DNA from: DSNY01 sp040752195
Lineage (GTDB): Bacteria > Pseudomonadota > Gammaproteobacteria > Burkholderiales > Burkholderiaceae_F
Reading direction: 5' to 3'
Assembly (NCBI GenBank): GCA_040752195.1
Contig: JBFMFC010000001.1
Coordinates: 62,001-126,000, forward strand
DNA: 64,000 bases
This document shows, in pieces, positions 1-8,088 of the stretch. Within the stretch, counting starts at the first letter, position 1, and every line of letters begins with the position of its first letter. The position numbers and the translations under genes are program-made. The notes beneath the pieces were generated by a model. It was given only the letters and a program-made list of their open reading frames with translations, did no database searches and was not told where the DNA came from.

Positions 1-1
1 G

Positions 2-505
2 CTCGCGACCGCGGGCATGCTGGTGCTGGCCGCGACGCTCGTGCGGCGCGCCGGCTTCGCGTGGCGCGAATTCGGCTTCACCTGGTCGCAGCGGCCGGGT
101 TCGTTGCGCGCGGCCGTGCTGGTGGCTCTGCCGGTGCTCGCGCTGAACTACGCGGCGCTGACGTTGTCGCCCTTTCGGCTGCCGGGCGTGCCGCTGGAGA
201 CCTGGCTGTTTCAGGCGACCGTGCCGGGGCTGGCGGAAGAGTTTGCGTTTCGCGGCGTGCTGCTCGCGCTGGCGGACCGCGCCTTCGCGGCGCGCCGGAC
301 GATCGGCGGCGCGCAACTCGGCTGGGGCGGCGTGGTCGTCACCGCGGGCTTCGTCGCCGCGCACGGTCTTTCGCCCGGCACCGCCTTCGGGGTGGCTGCC
401 GCCGCTGTGCTGTATCTGTGGCTGCGCGCGCGCACCGGCAGCCTTGTGCTGCCGGTCGTCGTCCACAACGTGTGGAACCTCAGCGTTTACGCTGCGCATC
501 TTTGA
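2..505 (+). CDS. CPBP family intramembrane metalloprotease, 5'-truncated by window edge
   Basis: Membrane-embedded glutamic-type protease/bacteriocin-processing (CPBP, Abi) family; substrate unknown. The family motifs are visible in order: EEFAFRG (EExxxR), FVAAHGL (FxxxH) and HNVWN (HxxxN), separated by hydrophobic membrane segments. The reading frame is open to the window edge and the first ATG at 17 lies inside the frame, so the true start is probably upstream and N-terminal membrane segments are missing here. It ends 36 bp before the oxidoreductase gene. Family assignment is secure; the physiological role is not known. Confidence 0.8.
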   Translation, partial: LATAGMLVLAATLVRRAGFAWREFGFTWSQRPGSLRAAVLVALPVLALNYAALTLSPFRLPGVPLETWLFQATVPGLAEEFAFRGVLLALADRAFAARRTIGGAQLGWGGVVVTAGFVAAHGLSPGTAFGVAAAAVLYLWLRARTGSLVLPVVVHNVWNLSVYAAHL

Positions 506-541
506 TCGACCGTCGAATTCACCGTATGCCTCGTGCGAACC

Positions 542-1660
542 ATGTCCAGACTCTTTGAACCGATCTCCTTCCGTGGCCTGACGTTGCCCAACCGCATCAT
601 GGTGTCGCCGATGTGCCAGTACTCGGCGCGCGACGGCAGTGCGACGGCCTGGCATCACGCGCACCTCGGCTCGCTCGCGCTTTCGGGCGCGGGACTGTTG
701 TGCGTCGAGGCGACCGCGGTCACCCCCGAGGCGCGCATCACGCCGGGCTGCCTCGGGCTGTGGTCCGACGCGAACGAGGCGGCGCTCGCGTCCGTCGTCT
801 CGATGGTGCGGGCGGTCTCGCCCGTCAAGCTCGCGATCCAGCTTGCGCACGCGGGGCGCAAAGGGTCGAGCTGGGAGCCGTGGAACGGCGGCCGGCAGAT
901 CCCGCTCGAACAAGGCGGCTGGATCGCGGAAGCGCCGTCGGCGATCCCGCACGCCGAAGGCGAGACGCCGCCGCGCGCATTGACGCGCGACGACCTGCGA
1001 AGGCTGCGCGAGGCCTTTGCCGCGGCGACGCGCCGCGCCGAGCGGCTCGGCTTCGACGCGATCGAGATTCACATGGCGCACGGCTATCTGCTGCACGAAT
1101 TCCTGTCGCCCGTCGCCAACCGGCGCGACGACGAATACGGCGGATCGCTCGCCAACCGCATGCGCTTCCCGCTCGAAGTGTTCGATGCGGTGCGCGCGGC
1201 GTTTCCGGCGGGAAAGCCGGTCGGCGTGCGCGTGTCGGCAACCGACTGGCTCGAAGGCGAAGAAAGCTGGACGCTCGACCAGACGATCGAACTCGCGCGG
1301 CAGTTGAAGGCACGCGCGTGCGACTGGATCGACGTGTCCAGCGGCGGCGTCTCGCCGCGTCAGAAAATTGCGCTCGGCCCGGGCTACCAGGTGCCCTTCG
1401 CCGAGGCGGTGCGGCGCGCGACCGGATTGCCGACGATCGCGGTGGGGCTGATCACCGAACCCGCTCAGGCCGAAGCGATCGTCGCCGAGGGCCGTGCCGA
1501 CATGGTCGCCCTCGCGCGCGGGTTCCTGTACGACCCGCGCTGGCCGTGGCACGCCGCCGCCGCGCTCGGCGGCACCGTGCAGGCGCCGCGGCAGTACTGG
1601 CGCGCGCTGCCGCGCGGGGTCGCGCCGATCTTCGGCGACATCGTGTTCGGCCAGCGGTAG
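542..1660 (+). CDS. NADH:flavin oxidoreductase, Old Yellow Enzyme family (YqjM/XenA-like)
   Basis: FMN-dependent ene-reductase that uses NAD(P)H to reduce activated alkenes; cytosolic (beta/alpha)8 barrel. About 372 aa, typical of the YqjM/xenobiotic reductase A class. The N-terminus SPMCQYSA carries the class-specific Cys near residue 23, and HMAHGYLLHEFLSP near residue 176 contains the substrate-binding His pair. A C-terminal GLITEP...ADMVALARGFLYDP block is the phosphate-binding end of the barrel. I chose ATG 542 over an in-frame GTG at 533 because the family begins right at LFEPI; neither start has a convincing Shine-Dalgarno. The natural substrate cannot be deduced. Confidence 0.88.
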   Translation: MSRLFEPISFRGLTLPNRIMVSPMCQYSARDGSATAWHHAHLGSLALSGAGLLCVEATAVTPEARITPGCLGLWSDANEAALASVVSMVRAVSPVKLAIQLAHAGRKGSSWEPWNGGRQIPLEQGGWIAEAPSAIPHAEGETPPRALTRDDLRRLREAFAAATRRAERLGFDAIEIHMAHGYLLHEFLSPVANRRDDEYGGSLANRMRFPLEVFDAVRAAFPAGKPVGVRVSATDWLEGEESWTLDQTIELARQLKARACDWIDVSSGGVSPRQKIALGPGYQVPFAEAVRRATGLPTIAVGLITEPAQAEAIVAEGRADMVALARGFLYDPRWPWHAAAALGGTVQAPRQYWRALPRGVAPIFGDIVFGQR

Positions 1661-1667
1661 GCGCGCG

Positions 1668-1701
1668 TAGAATCCGCGTTCCTTTCCGCCCGGTGCGGAG
1701 G
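1668..1701 (+). promoter_or_regulatory. Candidate -10 element and ribosome binding site before ribBX
   Basis: A TAGAAT -10-like hexamer (1668-1673) sits in the short gap after the oxidoreductase. GGAGG (1697-1701) lies five bases before ATG 1707. The -35 is not clear. The gap is far too short for an FMN riboswitch. Confidence 0.35.
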
Positions 1702-1706
1702 TCGTG

Positions 1707-2858
1707 ATGTTGCAAGCCGTTCCTTCCCCTTCGCCGCCGCCCGCCAAGTCGCCGATCGCGTCGGTTCCGGAGATCGTCGAGGAGATCCGCAACGGCCGCA
1801 TCGTCGTGCTGGTCGACGACGAGGACCGCGAGAACGAAGGCGACCTGATCTTCGCCGCCGACTTCGTGACCCCCGAGAAGATCAACTTCCTGGCGAAGTA
1901 CGGGCGCGGGCTGATCTGCATGCCGATCACCGCCGAGCACGCGCAGCGGTTGCGGCTCGCGCCGATGGCGCAGAACAACCGCAGCGTGCACGGCACCAAT
2001 TTCACGGTGGCGATCGAGGCCGCCGAAGGCGTGTCGACCGGGATTTCCGCGGCCGACCGCGCGCACACGATCCGCGTCGCGACGCGCCCGGACGCCAAGC
2101 CGGAGGACATCGTGCAGCCGGGCCATGTGTTCCCGCTGGTCGCGCAGCCGGGCGGCGTGCTGATGCGCGCAGGCCACACCGAGGCGTGTTGCGACCTGGC
2201 GCGCATGGCCGGGTTGACGCCCGCGGCCGTGCTGTGCGAGATCATGAACGACGACGGCACGATGGCGCGGCTGCCGGACCTGATCCCGTTCGCGCAGCAG
2301 CACGGGCTGAAGATCGGAACGATCGCCGACCTGATCCACTACCGCGCGGCGACCGAGTCGCTGATCGACCGCGTCGGCGCACGCCGCGTGCGCACGTTCG
2401 CCGGCGAGTTCGAGCTCGTCGCGTACCGCGACGCGCCGTGCGGCGCGCCGCATCTGGCGCTCGTCAAGGGACCGATCGATCCGCAGCGCGAAGTGCTGGT
2501 GCGCGTGCACGAGCCGACCTCCGTGCTCGACCTGATCGACACCGAGGTCAGCGTGCACTCGTGGCCGTTCGGCCGGGCGCTCGCGCGTATCGCGCAGGCC
2601 GACGCCGGTGTGCTGATCCTGCTGAACTGCGCCGAGCCGGTCGACCGGCTGTTCGAGAAGTTCGGCGCGCTCAGCGACATCGACGCGGGCAGACTGCCCG
2701 CGCCGCGCGCGGCCAAGATGGACCTGCGCACCTACGGCATCGGCGCACAGATCCTGCGCGATCTGAACGTCGGCACGATGAAGCTGCTGGCGCGCCCGCG
2801 CAAGATGCCGTCGATGACGGGCTTCGGTCTGCACGTGACCGGCTACCTCGAGGACTAG
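1707..2858 (+). CDS. ribB: 3,4-dihydroxy-2-butanone-4-phosphate synthase with degenerate GTP cyclohydrolase II domain (RibBX type)
   Basis: Makes 3,4-dihydroxy-2-butanone 4-phosphate from ribulose 5-phosphate, the four-carbon precursor of riboflavin. The first ~210 residues hold the intact DHBP synthase domain (DDEDRENEGDL acidic active-site loop, HGTNFTVAIEA, RAGHTEA). The last ~170 residues align with GTP cyclohydrolase II, but the zinc-binding Cys cluster (HSECLTGD...CDCG in active enzymes) is replaced by VRVHEPTSVLDLI, so this domain should not cleave GTP. This matches the known proteobacterial RibBX variant; a separate ribA is expected elsewhere. GTG 1704 and ATG 1707 are adjacent; ATG is favoured by the GGAGG spacing. 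It heads ribB-ribH-nusB-thiL-pgpA-pncC. Confidence 0.9.
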   Translation: MLQAVPSPSPPPAKSPIASVPEIVEEIRNGRIVVLVDDEDRENEGDLIFAADFVTPEKINFLAKYGRGLICMPITAEHAQRLRLAPMAQNNRSVHGTNFTVAIEAAEGVSTGISAADRAHTIRVATRPDAKPEDIVQPGHVFPLVAQPGGVLMRAGHTEACCDLARMAGLTPAAVLCEIMNDDGTMARLPDLIPFAQQHGLKIGTIADLIHYRAATESLIDRVGARRVRTFAGEFELVAYRDAPCGAPHLALVKGPIDPQREVLVRVHEPTSVLDLIDTEVSVHSWPFGRALARIAQADAGVLILLNCAEPVDRLFEKFGALSDIDAGRLPAPRAAKMDLRTYGIGAQILRDLNVGTMKLLARPRKMPSMTGFGLHVTGYLED

Positions 2859-2864
2859 GACCGC

Positions 2865-3365
2865 ATGGCCATCGATTTCATCGCTCCCGACCTCGACGGC
2901 GAAGGCCTGCGCATCGGCATCGTGCAGTCGCGCTTCAACGAGTGGGCCGGGCAGGCGCTCGCGCGCGCCTGCCTCGACGAGCTGGCCGAGCTGGGCGTCG
3001 ACGAGGACGACATCACGCACGTGACGGTGCCGGGCGCGCTCGAAGCGCCGGTGGCGCTGGCCAAGCTCGCTGCGACCGGCGACTTCGATGCGCTGATCGC
3101 CGTCGGTTGCGTGATCCGCGGCGAGACGTATCACTTCGAGGTCGTCGCCAACGAGTCGGCGCGCGGCGTGGCGCGCGTCGCGCACGACTACGGCGTTCCG
3201 GTCGCCAACGCGATCCTGACCACCGATACCGAAGAGCAGGCGCGCGAGCGCGTCTTCGAGAAAGGCCGTGATGCCGCGCGCGTGGCGGTCGAAATGGCCA
3301 ACCTGATGTGGGCGCTTGAAGACAGCGGCGAGAACGCGGAACAGGCGTTCGAGGACGAGCGTTAG
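2865..3365 (+). CDS. ribH: 6,7-dimethyl-8-ribityllumazine synthase
   Basis: Condenses the RibB product with 5-amino-6-ribitylaminouracil to form lumazine, the penultimate step of riboflavin synthesis; forms icosahedral or smaller cytosolic oligomers. 166 aa, normal length. Visible motifs: RFNEWAGQAL near the N-terminus, VPGALEAPVA, the GCVIRGETYHFEVVANES substrate loop with its catalytic His, and a GVPVANAILTTDTEEQA segment. The start is six bases after the ribB stop, with AGGAC just ahead. Co-transcribed with ribB and nusB. Confidence 0.97.
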   Translation: MAIDFIAPDLDGEGLRIGIVQSRFNEWAGQALARACLDELAELGVDEDDITHVTVPGALEAPVALAKLAATGDFDALIAVGCVIRGETYHFEVVANESARGVARVAHDYGVPVANAILTTDTEEQARERVFEKGRDAARVAVEMANLMWALEDSGENAEQAFEDER

Positions 3366-3370
3366 CCCGC

Positions 3371-3853
3371 ATGAGCGCACGAGAAGCCGTCAAACCCCAC
3401 AGCGGCGGGCGCAGCGCGCGCCGGCGCGCGCGCGAGTACGCGCTGCAGGGCCTGTATCAGTGGCTGGTCGGCGGGCACGACGTGGCCGCGATCGAAGGCC
3501 ATCTGATGGAGAGCGAAGGCTTCGACAAGGCGGACGTCGCGCACTTCCGCGAGGTCCTGCACGGCGCGACCGCAGGCGCCGATTCGCTGCGCGCCGAGTT
3601 CGCGCGCTTCATCGACCGCGACCTGAAGCAGCTGTCGCCGGTCGAGCACGCGATCCTGCTGATCGGTGCGTACGAACTGAAGCACCGGCTGGAGATTCCA
3701 TACCGCGTCGTGATCAACGAGGCGGTCGAACTGGCCAAGAGTTTCGGTGGCACCGAAGGCTTCAAGTACGTCAACGGCGTGCTCGACAAGGTGGCCGCGG
3801 CGCTGCGGCCGGACGAGTGCGGTCGGGGACCGCAGGGCGGGCGCCGCGACTGA
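3371..3853 (+). CDS. nusB: Transcription antitermination factor NusB
   Basis: RNA-binding all-helical protein that, with NusE (S10), binds boxA of rRNA leaders and supports processive antitermination. 160 aa. Hallmarks: ARRRAREYALQGLYQW at the N-terminus, the central LLIGAYELKHR segment, VVINEAVELAKSFGGTEGFKYVNGVLD near the C-terminus, then a basic, probably disordered tail. The start is five bases after the ribH stop, with a GAGG-like site in the ribH 3' end. The ribH-nusB pairing is widely conserved. Confidence 0.96.
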   Translation: MSAREAVKPHSGGRSARRRAREYALQGLYQWLVGGHDVAAIEGHLMESEGFDKADVAHFREVLHGATAGADSLRAEFARFIDRDLKQLSPVEHAILLIGAYELKHRLEIPYRVVINEAVELAKSFGGTEGFKYVNGVLDKVAAALRPDECGRGPQGGRRD

Positions 3854-3922
3854 GTGCGCCCGCTCCGCGCGGACCGCTGCGAAACGTGGCCGTACGGGGC
3901 GCTGTCCAGACCCCCGACTCGA

Positions 3923-4909
3923 ATGAACGAGTTCGAAATGATCGCCCGCTACTTCACGCGGCCGACGCGCGAGCGGGCCGGCGTCGGCGACGACTGCGCG
4001 CTGATCGACGCCGGCGACGTCACGCTGGCGATCACGACCGACATGCTGCTGGCGGGCCGGCATTTCTTCGCCGACGCCGATGCCGAGGCGCTCGGACACA
4101 AGTCGCTCGCGGTCAATCTGTCGGACCTCGCGGCGGCGGGGGCGACGCCGCGCTGCTTCTTCCTGGCGCTGGCACTGCCGCGCGCCGACGAAGCGTGGCT
4201 CGCGGCGTACACGCGCGGACTGTTCGCGCTGGCCGATGCGCACGGTTGCGAGCTGCTCGGCGGCGACACGACGCGCACGCCTGAACTGCGCGTCGACGAT
4301 CGTGTGGTCGACGGCCCGCTGACGATCTCGATCGCCGCGATCGGCGAAGTGCCGCGCGCGGCCGTGCGCACGCGCGCCGGTGCGCGCGCGGGCGACGACC
4401 TGTGGGTGTCGGGCAGCGTCGGCGACGCCGCGCTCGCACTCGCCCATCGCGCGGGGGAAGCGGCGGAGATGGACCCCGCCGACCTGGCTGCGTGCCGGGC
4501 CCGGCTCGATCGTCCCGTGCCGCGCGTCGAACTGGGCGTCCGGCTGCGCGGACTCGCCACCGCGGCGATCGACATCTCCGATGGGCTGCTCGGCGACCTC
4601 GCGCACATCCTCGAGCGGTCGCGGCTCGGCGCCCGCGTCGAGTGGGCGGCGGTGCCGCGATCCGCCGCGCTGCGGCGGCAGCCGGAGGCGCTGCAGCGGC
4701 GCTGCGCGCTGGCCGGCGGCGACGACTACGAACTGCTGTTCACGGCCCCCCCGTCCGCCCGCGCGCAGGTGCTGGCTGCGGCTGCCGCGGCGGGGGTGGC
4801 GGCGACCCGGATCGGAACGATGACGGCCGACCGCGGACTCGAAGTGCTCGACGCCGACGGCGGGCTCATGGACACTACGTATCGCGGATACGACCACTTC
4901 GCGCGATGA
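3923..4909 (+). CDS. thiL: Thiamine-monophosphate kinase
   Basis: ATP-dependent phosphorylation of thiamine monophosphate to thiamine diphosphate, the last step of cofactor synthesis. 328 aa, AIRS/PurM-like fold. Motifs: GVGDDCALI near residue 20, TTDMLLAGRHFF, GHKSLAVNLSDLAAAGATPR, a central GGDTTR and AIDISDGLLGDLAHI. An upstream in-frame extension from 3854 is rejected because the family begins at NEFEMIARYF. Its TGA stop overlaps the ATG of pgpA. Works with thiD and thiE at 29-30 kb. Confidence 0.95.
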   Translation: MNEFEMIARYFTRPTRERAGVGDDCALIDAGDVTLAITTDMLLAGRHFFADADAEALGHKSLAVNLSDLAAAGATPRCFFLALALPRADEAWLAAYTRGLFALADAHGCELLGGDTTRTPELRVDDRVVDGPLTISIAAIGEVPRAAVRTRAGARAGDDLWVSGSVGDAALALAHRAGEAAEMDPADLAACRARLDRPVPRVELGVRLRGLATAAIDISDGLLGDLAHILERSRLGARVEWAAVPRSAALRRQPEALQRRCALAGGDDYELLFTAPPSARAQVLAAAAAAGVAATRIGTMTADRGLEVLDADGGLMDTTYRGYDHFAR

Positions 4910-5478
4910 ACGCTTCACTGCCGCCGCAGTCCATGCCTGAACGCGCGAGCCGCGCCGCGGGCGACGCGCCGCGCGTTGACGACGGGGCGCGGCGGCCGAC
5001 GTGGCGCTTCCTGCGCGAGCACCCGCTGCACGTGATCGCGCTCGGTTTCGGCAGCGGCATGCCGCGCATCGCTCCGGGCACCTGGGGCACGCTGTTCGCG
5101 TGGGCGAGCTTCATCGTGCTCGATCGTTGGCTCACCGACGCGGGCTGGCTCGCGGTGATCGGCGTCGCGTTCGTGCTCGGCGCGTGGGCTGCGCGGCGCG
5201 CCGGCGAACGGCTCGGGCAGGCGGATTCGGGCCACATCGTGATCGACGAGATCGTCGCCTTCTGGGCCGTGCTCGTCATGCTGCCCGACGGAACCGCCAA
5301 CCCGGTGCTGCAGCAGGCCTTCGCGTTTGCGCTGTTCCGGCTGCTGGACATCGCCAAGCCGCCGCCGATCCGCATGCTCGATACGCGCTGGAAAGGCGGG
5401 ATCGGGGTGATGGCCGACGACCTCGTCGCCGCCTTTTACACACTGTTCGCTTTCGCGGTCGGGTACCGGCTCGCCTGA
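4906..5478 (+). CDS. pgpA: Phosphatidylglycerophosphatase A
   Basis: Inner-membrane phosphatase that converts phosphatidylglycerol phosphate to phosphatidylglycerol. 190 aa. Family signature GFGSGMPRIAPGTWGTLFAW near residue 45, then DSGHIVIDEIVAFW with the acidic catalytic residues, and hydrophobic segments at about 60-90, 125-150 and the C-terminus. The start overlaps the thiL stop (ATGA arrangement) and the stop overlaps the next start (TGATG), so it is translationally coupled on both sides. Confidence 0.95.
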   Translation: MNASLPPQSMPERASRAAGDAPRVDDGARRPTWRFLREHPLHVIALGFGSGMPRIAPGTWGTLFAWASFIVLDRWLTDAGWLAVIGVAFVLGAWAARRAGERLGQADSGHIVIDEIVAFWAVLVMLPDGTANPVLQQAFAFALFRLLDIAKPPPIRMLDTRWKGGIGVMADDLVAAFYTLFAFAVGYRLA

Positions 5479-6014
5479 TGGATGCACCGATGAACGACAT
5501 CGTCGACCACATCTCGAGGCTTGCCGAGCGGCTCGGCGAACTGCTGGTGGAGCAGCGCCTGGTGCTGGCCACGGCCGAGTCGTGCACGGCCGGCGGTGTC
5601 GGCTACGCGGTGACCCAGGTCGCGGGATCGAGTGGCTGGTACGACCGCGGCTTCATCGTCTACTCGAACGACGCCAAGCGGCAGATGCTCGGCGTCTCGC
5701 CCGTGTACCTGCGCGAGTTTGGCGCCGTCAGTGAGCCGGTCGCACGCGCGATGGCGCTCGGCGCGCTGACGCACAGCCATGCGCAGATCGCGGTGGCGGT
5801 CACCGGAATCGCCGGGCCGGCTGGCGGCACGGTCGACAAGCCGGTCGGGACCGTCTGTTTCGCCTGGGCGATCAAACGCGATCCCGCCGCGGCGCCGTGG
5901 GTCAAGACCGCGATGCGCCGCTTCGAGGGCAACCGCGCGGCCGTGCGGACACAGGCGATCGTCGCCGCGCTCGAAGGCCTGGTGTCGCTGCTGGAGCAGC
6001 GGCAGGACGTCTGA
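5478..6014 (+). CDS. pncC: Nicotinamide-nucleotide amidase PncC (CinA C-terminal domain family)
   Basis: Deamidates nicotinamide mononucleotide to nicotinate mononucleotide in NAD salvage. About 178 aa, a stand-alone CinA C-terminal domain without the N-terminal MoaB-like domain. Visible motifs: ATAESCTAGGVGYAVT with the catalytic Ser/Thr cluster, a YSNDAKRQMLGV loop, VAVTGIAGPAGGT and KPVGTVCFAW. ATG 5478 overlaps the pgpA stop; ATG 5490 is an alternative. Last member of the rib-nusB-thiL-pgpA run. Confidence 0.94.
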   Translation: MDAPMNDIVDHISRLAERLGELLVEQRLVLATAESCTAGGVGYAVTQVAGSSGWYDRGFIVYSNDAKRQMLGVSPVYLREFGAVSEPVARAMALGALTHSHAQIAVAVTGIAGPAGGTVDKPVGTVCFAWAIKRDPAAAPWVKTAMRRFEGNRAAVRTQAIVAALEGLVSLLEQRQDV

Positions 6015-6143
6015 ACGGGCGCGGATCGCGCCCCGTTTGGTTTGAGCAACGTCTGCGGTCATACGTGCGCGCTCGCCAATTTGCGGGACGCTGAGCGCCC
6101 AGGCACGTGCGACGATCCGGTTCACCGCTTTGCGCATGCCGCG

Positions 6144-6554
6144 ATGAAACCCGCGACGATCGAACCCCCGCTGCGCCTAGGGCTCGCGTTCTTTAGCGAG
6201 GATGACGAGCGTTTCGTTCGCGCGCTGGTGACCTCGATGGCATCGGACGTGCTGCCATGGGTTGTCGCCGACGAGGCGCCGGTCGATGCGCTGCTGCTGG
6301 CGCGCGGCCTGCGCCGGCGCGACGCCGAAGACGCCGCGATCCTGCTGCTCGGCGCCGACGCGGCCGCGACGGCCACGACCCTGTACGGCGACGCGATGCC
6401 GCCGATCGCGCTGCGCAAACCGCTGCGGCCGTCGCATCTGAAGATCGTCCTCGAAATGGCCGCGGCGAGCCTCGTTCCGGAGCACGTCGCCGGTCTGCTG
6501 CCGCAGACCCGTCCGCGGACCGGGGCCGAGTTCGATCGCCTGGCGTTTCGCTGA
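6144..6554 (+). CDS. Uncharacterised protein, possible degenerate receiver domain
   Basis: About 136 aa, not confidently assigned. The C-terminal half reads IALRKPLRPSHLKIVLEMAA, resembling the Lys-Pro loop and last helix of CheY-like receivers. An AILLLGADAA strand precedes it, but no phospho-acceptor Asp pocket is recognisable, so if it is a receiver fold it is an inactive one. Composition (acidic N-terminal FFSEDDERF, alternating strand/helix pattern) looks coding. I chose ATG 6144 over an upstream start at 6042 because the upstream peptide is low-quality and Cys-rich. It follows pncC by 129 bp; no partner kinase is nearby. Confidence 0.5.
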   Translation: MKPATIEPPLRLGLAFFSEDDERFVRALVTSMASDVLPWVVADEAPVDALLLARGLRRRDAEDAAILLLGADAAATATTLYGDAMPPIALRKPLRPSHLKIVLEMAAASLVPEHVAGLLPQTRPRTGAEFDRLAFR

Positions 6555-6767
6555 CGGCCCTCGCCGGCTGCCGCAGCGGGGGCGGCGAATTCTCCCCACT
6601 TTGCGCGGCGCCTTCGCGAGCGCCTGCTCTGGCAGGCGCGGGCGGACGCTTGCGCCCGTGTGTCGCGCGAACCGCGCTGATCGGTCGCCGGGCGTCAAAT
6701 CCCCTACCGCGGGTGGCCCTTAGACTCCGCCTGTTGATCCCACCGGATCGGCCCGCGCGGAGCGCTC

Positions 6768-8087
6768 ATGCCTGCTGAACTGTTGCTGTTGCTCGTCCTG
6801 ATCTTGTTCAACGGCGTCTTCGCGATGTCCGAGATCGCGCTGGTGACGGCGCGCAAGGCGCGGCTGCAGGTGCTGGTCGATCAGGGCGACCGCGGCGCGG
6901 CGGCAGCGCTGGCGCTCAATGAGGAGCCGACGCGCTTCCTGTCGACGATCCAGGTCGGTATCACCTCGATCGGCATCTTGAGCGGCATCGTCGGCGAGGC
7001 CGCGTTCGCCGCGCCGCTGACGACCTGGCTCGTGCGGATGGGCGTCGAAGCGAAGGTCGCCCAGGTCGCCGCGACCGGGCTGGTCGTCGTCGTCGTCACT
7101 TACTTCTCGATCGTGCTGGGCGAGCTGGTGCCGAAGCGGATCGGCCAGATCGCCGCCGAGACGATCGCGCGCCGGGTCGCGCGGCCGATCCGCTGGCTCG
7201 CGCTGATCGCCAAGCCGTTCGTGCGGCTGCTGTCGGGCTCGACCGATCTGCTGTTGCGGCTGCTCGGCGTCAAGGGCCGCGGCGCGACGGCGGTCACCGA
7301 GGAGGAGATCCATGCGCTGATCCAGGAGGGGTCCGAGTCGGGCGTGATCGACGAGCAGGAGCGCACGATGGTGCGCAACGTCTTCCGCCTCGACGACCGC
7401 CAGATCGCTTCGCTGATGACGCCGCGCTCGGACATCGTCTACCTCGATCTCGACGACCCGTTCGACGAGAACCTGAAGAAGGTGCTCGAGACCGACCATT
7501 CGCGTTTCCCGGTCTGCCGCGGCGGGTTGCGCGAAGTGCTCGGGATCATCAGCGCGCGCCAGCTTCTGATGCAGACGATCCGCGACGGCCGCCCGGATTT
7601 CGGCAAGAACCTGGAGACACCGGTATACGTTCCCGAGTCGCTGACCGGCATGGAACTGCTGGAGAACTTCCGCTCGTCGACCGCGCACATGGCGCTGGTC
7701 GTCGACGAATACGGCGAGATCCAGGGCATGGTCACGCTGCAGGACCTGTTCGAGGCGATCGCAGGCGAGTTCAAGACCCCGCGCTCCGAGGACGCGTGGG
7801 CGATCCAGCGGCAGGACGGCTCGTGGCTGCTCGACGGCCTGATCCCGATTCCGGAGCTGAAGGACCGGCTCGGTTTCACGCTCGTTCCCGAGGAGGAGCT
7901 CGGCCGCTACAACACGCTATCGGGCATGGTGATGCTCCTGCTCGGCCGCGTGCCGCGCACGGGCGACTCGGTCGAATGGTCCGGCTGGCGCTTCGAGATC
8001 GTCGACATGGACGGCCGGCGCATCGACAAGGTGCTCGCCACACGCACGGCCGTCGCACCGCAGGCCGAGGCGGCGGACCAGGCCTGA
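6768..8087 (+). CDS. Hemolysin-type CNNM/CorC family membrane protein (DUF21, CBS pair, CorC_HlyC)
   Basis: Inner-membrane protein of the CNNM/YfjD-TlyC family, implicated in divalent-cation (Mg2+, Co2+) or polyamine export; the hemolysin name is historical. 439 aa: DUF21 transmembrane domain at ~1-190 (FNGVFAMSEIALVTARKARL first helix; TYFSIVLGELVPKRI conserved Glu-Leu-Pro-Lys), CBS pair at ~208-330 (LMTPRSDIVYLD; VVDEYGEIQGMVTLQDL), and a C-terminal CorC_HlyC domain at ~345-425. Complete, normal length. The 213-bp gap upstream holds no gene I can recognise. Its stop lies one base from the stop of the convergent kinase gene. Confidence 0.92.
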   Translation: MPAELLLLLVLILFNGVFAMSEIALVTARKARLQVLVDQGDRGAAAALALNEEPTRFLSTIQVGITSIGILSGIVGEAAFAAPLTTWLVRMGVEAKVAQVAATGLVVVVVTYFSIVLGELVPKRIGQIAAETIARRVARPIRWLALIAKPFVRLLSGSTDLLLRLLGVKGRGATAVTEEEIHALIQEGSESGVIDEQERTMVRNVFRLDDRQIASLMTPRSDIVYLDLDDPFDENLKKVLETDHSRFPVCRGGLREVLGIISARQLLMQTIRDGRPDFGKNLETPVYVPESLTGMELLENFRSSTAHMALVVDEYGEIQGMVTLQDLFEAIAGEFKTPRSEDAWAIQRQDGSWLLDGLIPIPELKDRLGFTLVPEEELGRYNTLSGMVMLLLGRVPRTGDSVEWSGWRFEIVDMDGRRIDKVLATRTAVAPQAEAADQA

Positions 8088-8088
8088 T

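Noticed and set aside
1661..1706. Possible FMN riboswitch before ribBX
   Set aside because: Only ~46 bases separate the genes; the RFN element needs well over 100 and none of its conserved loops is present.
6555..6767. Small gene or RNA in the 213-bp gap after the receiver-like protein
   Set aside because: Only a weak GCGCCTG/CAGGCGC hairpin near 6628-6647; nothing to support transcription or function.
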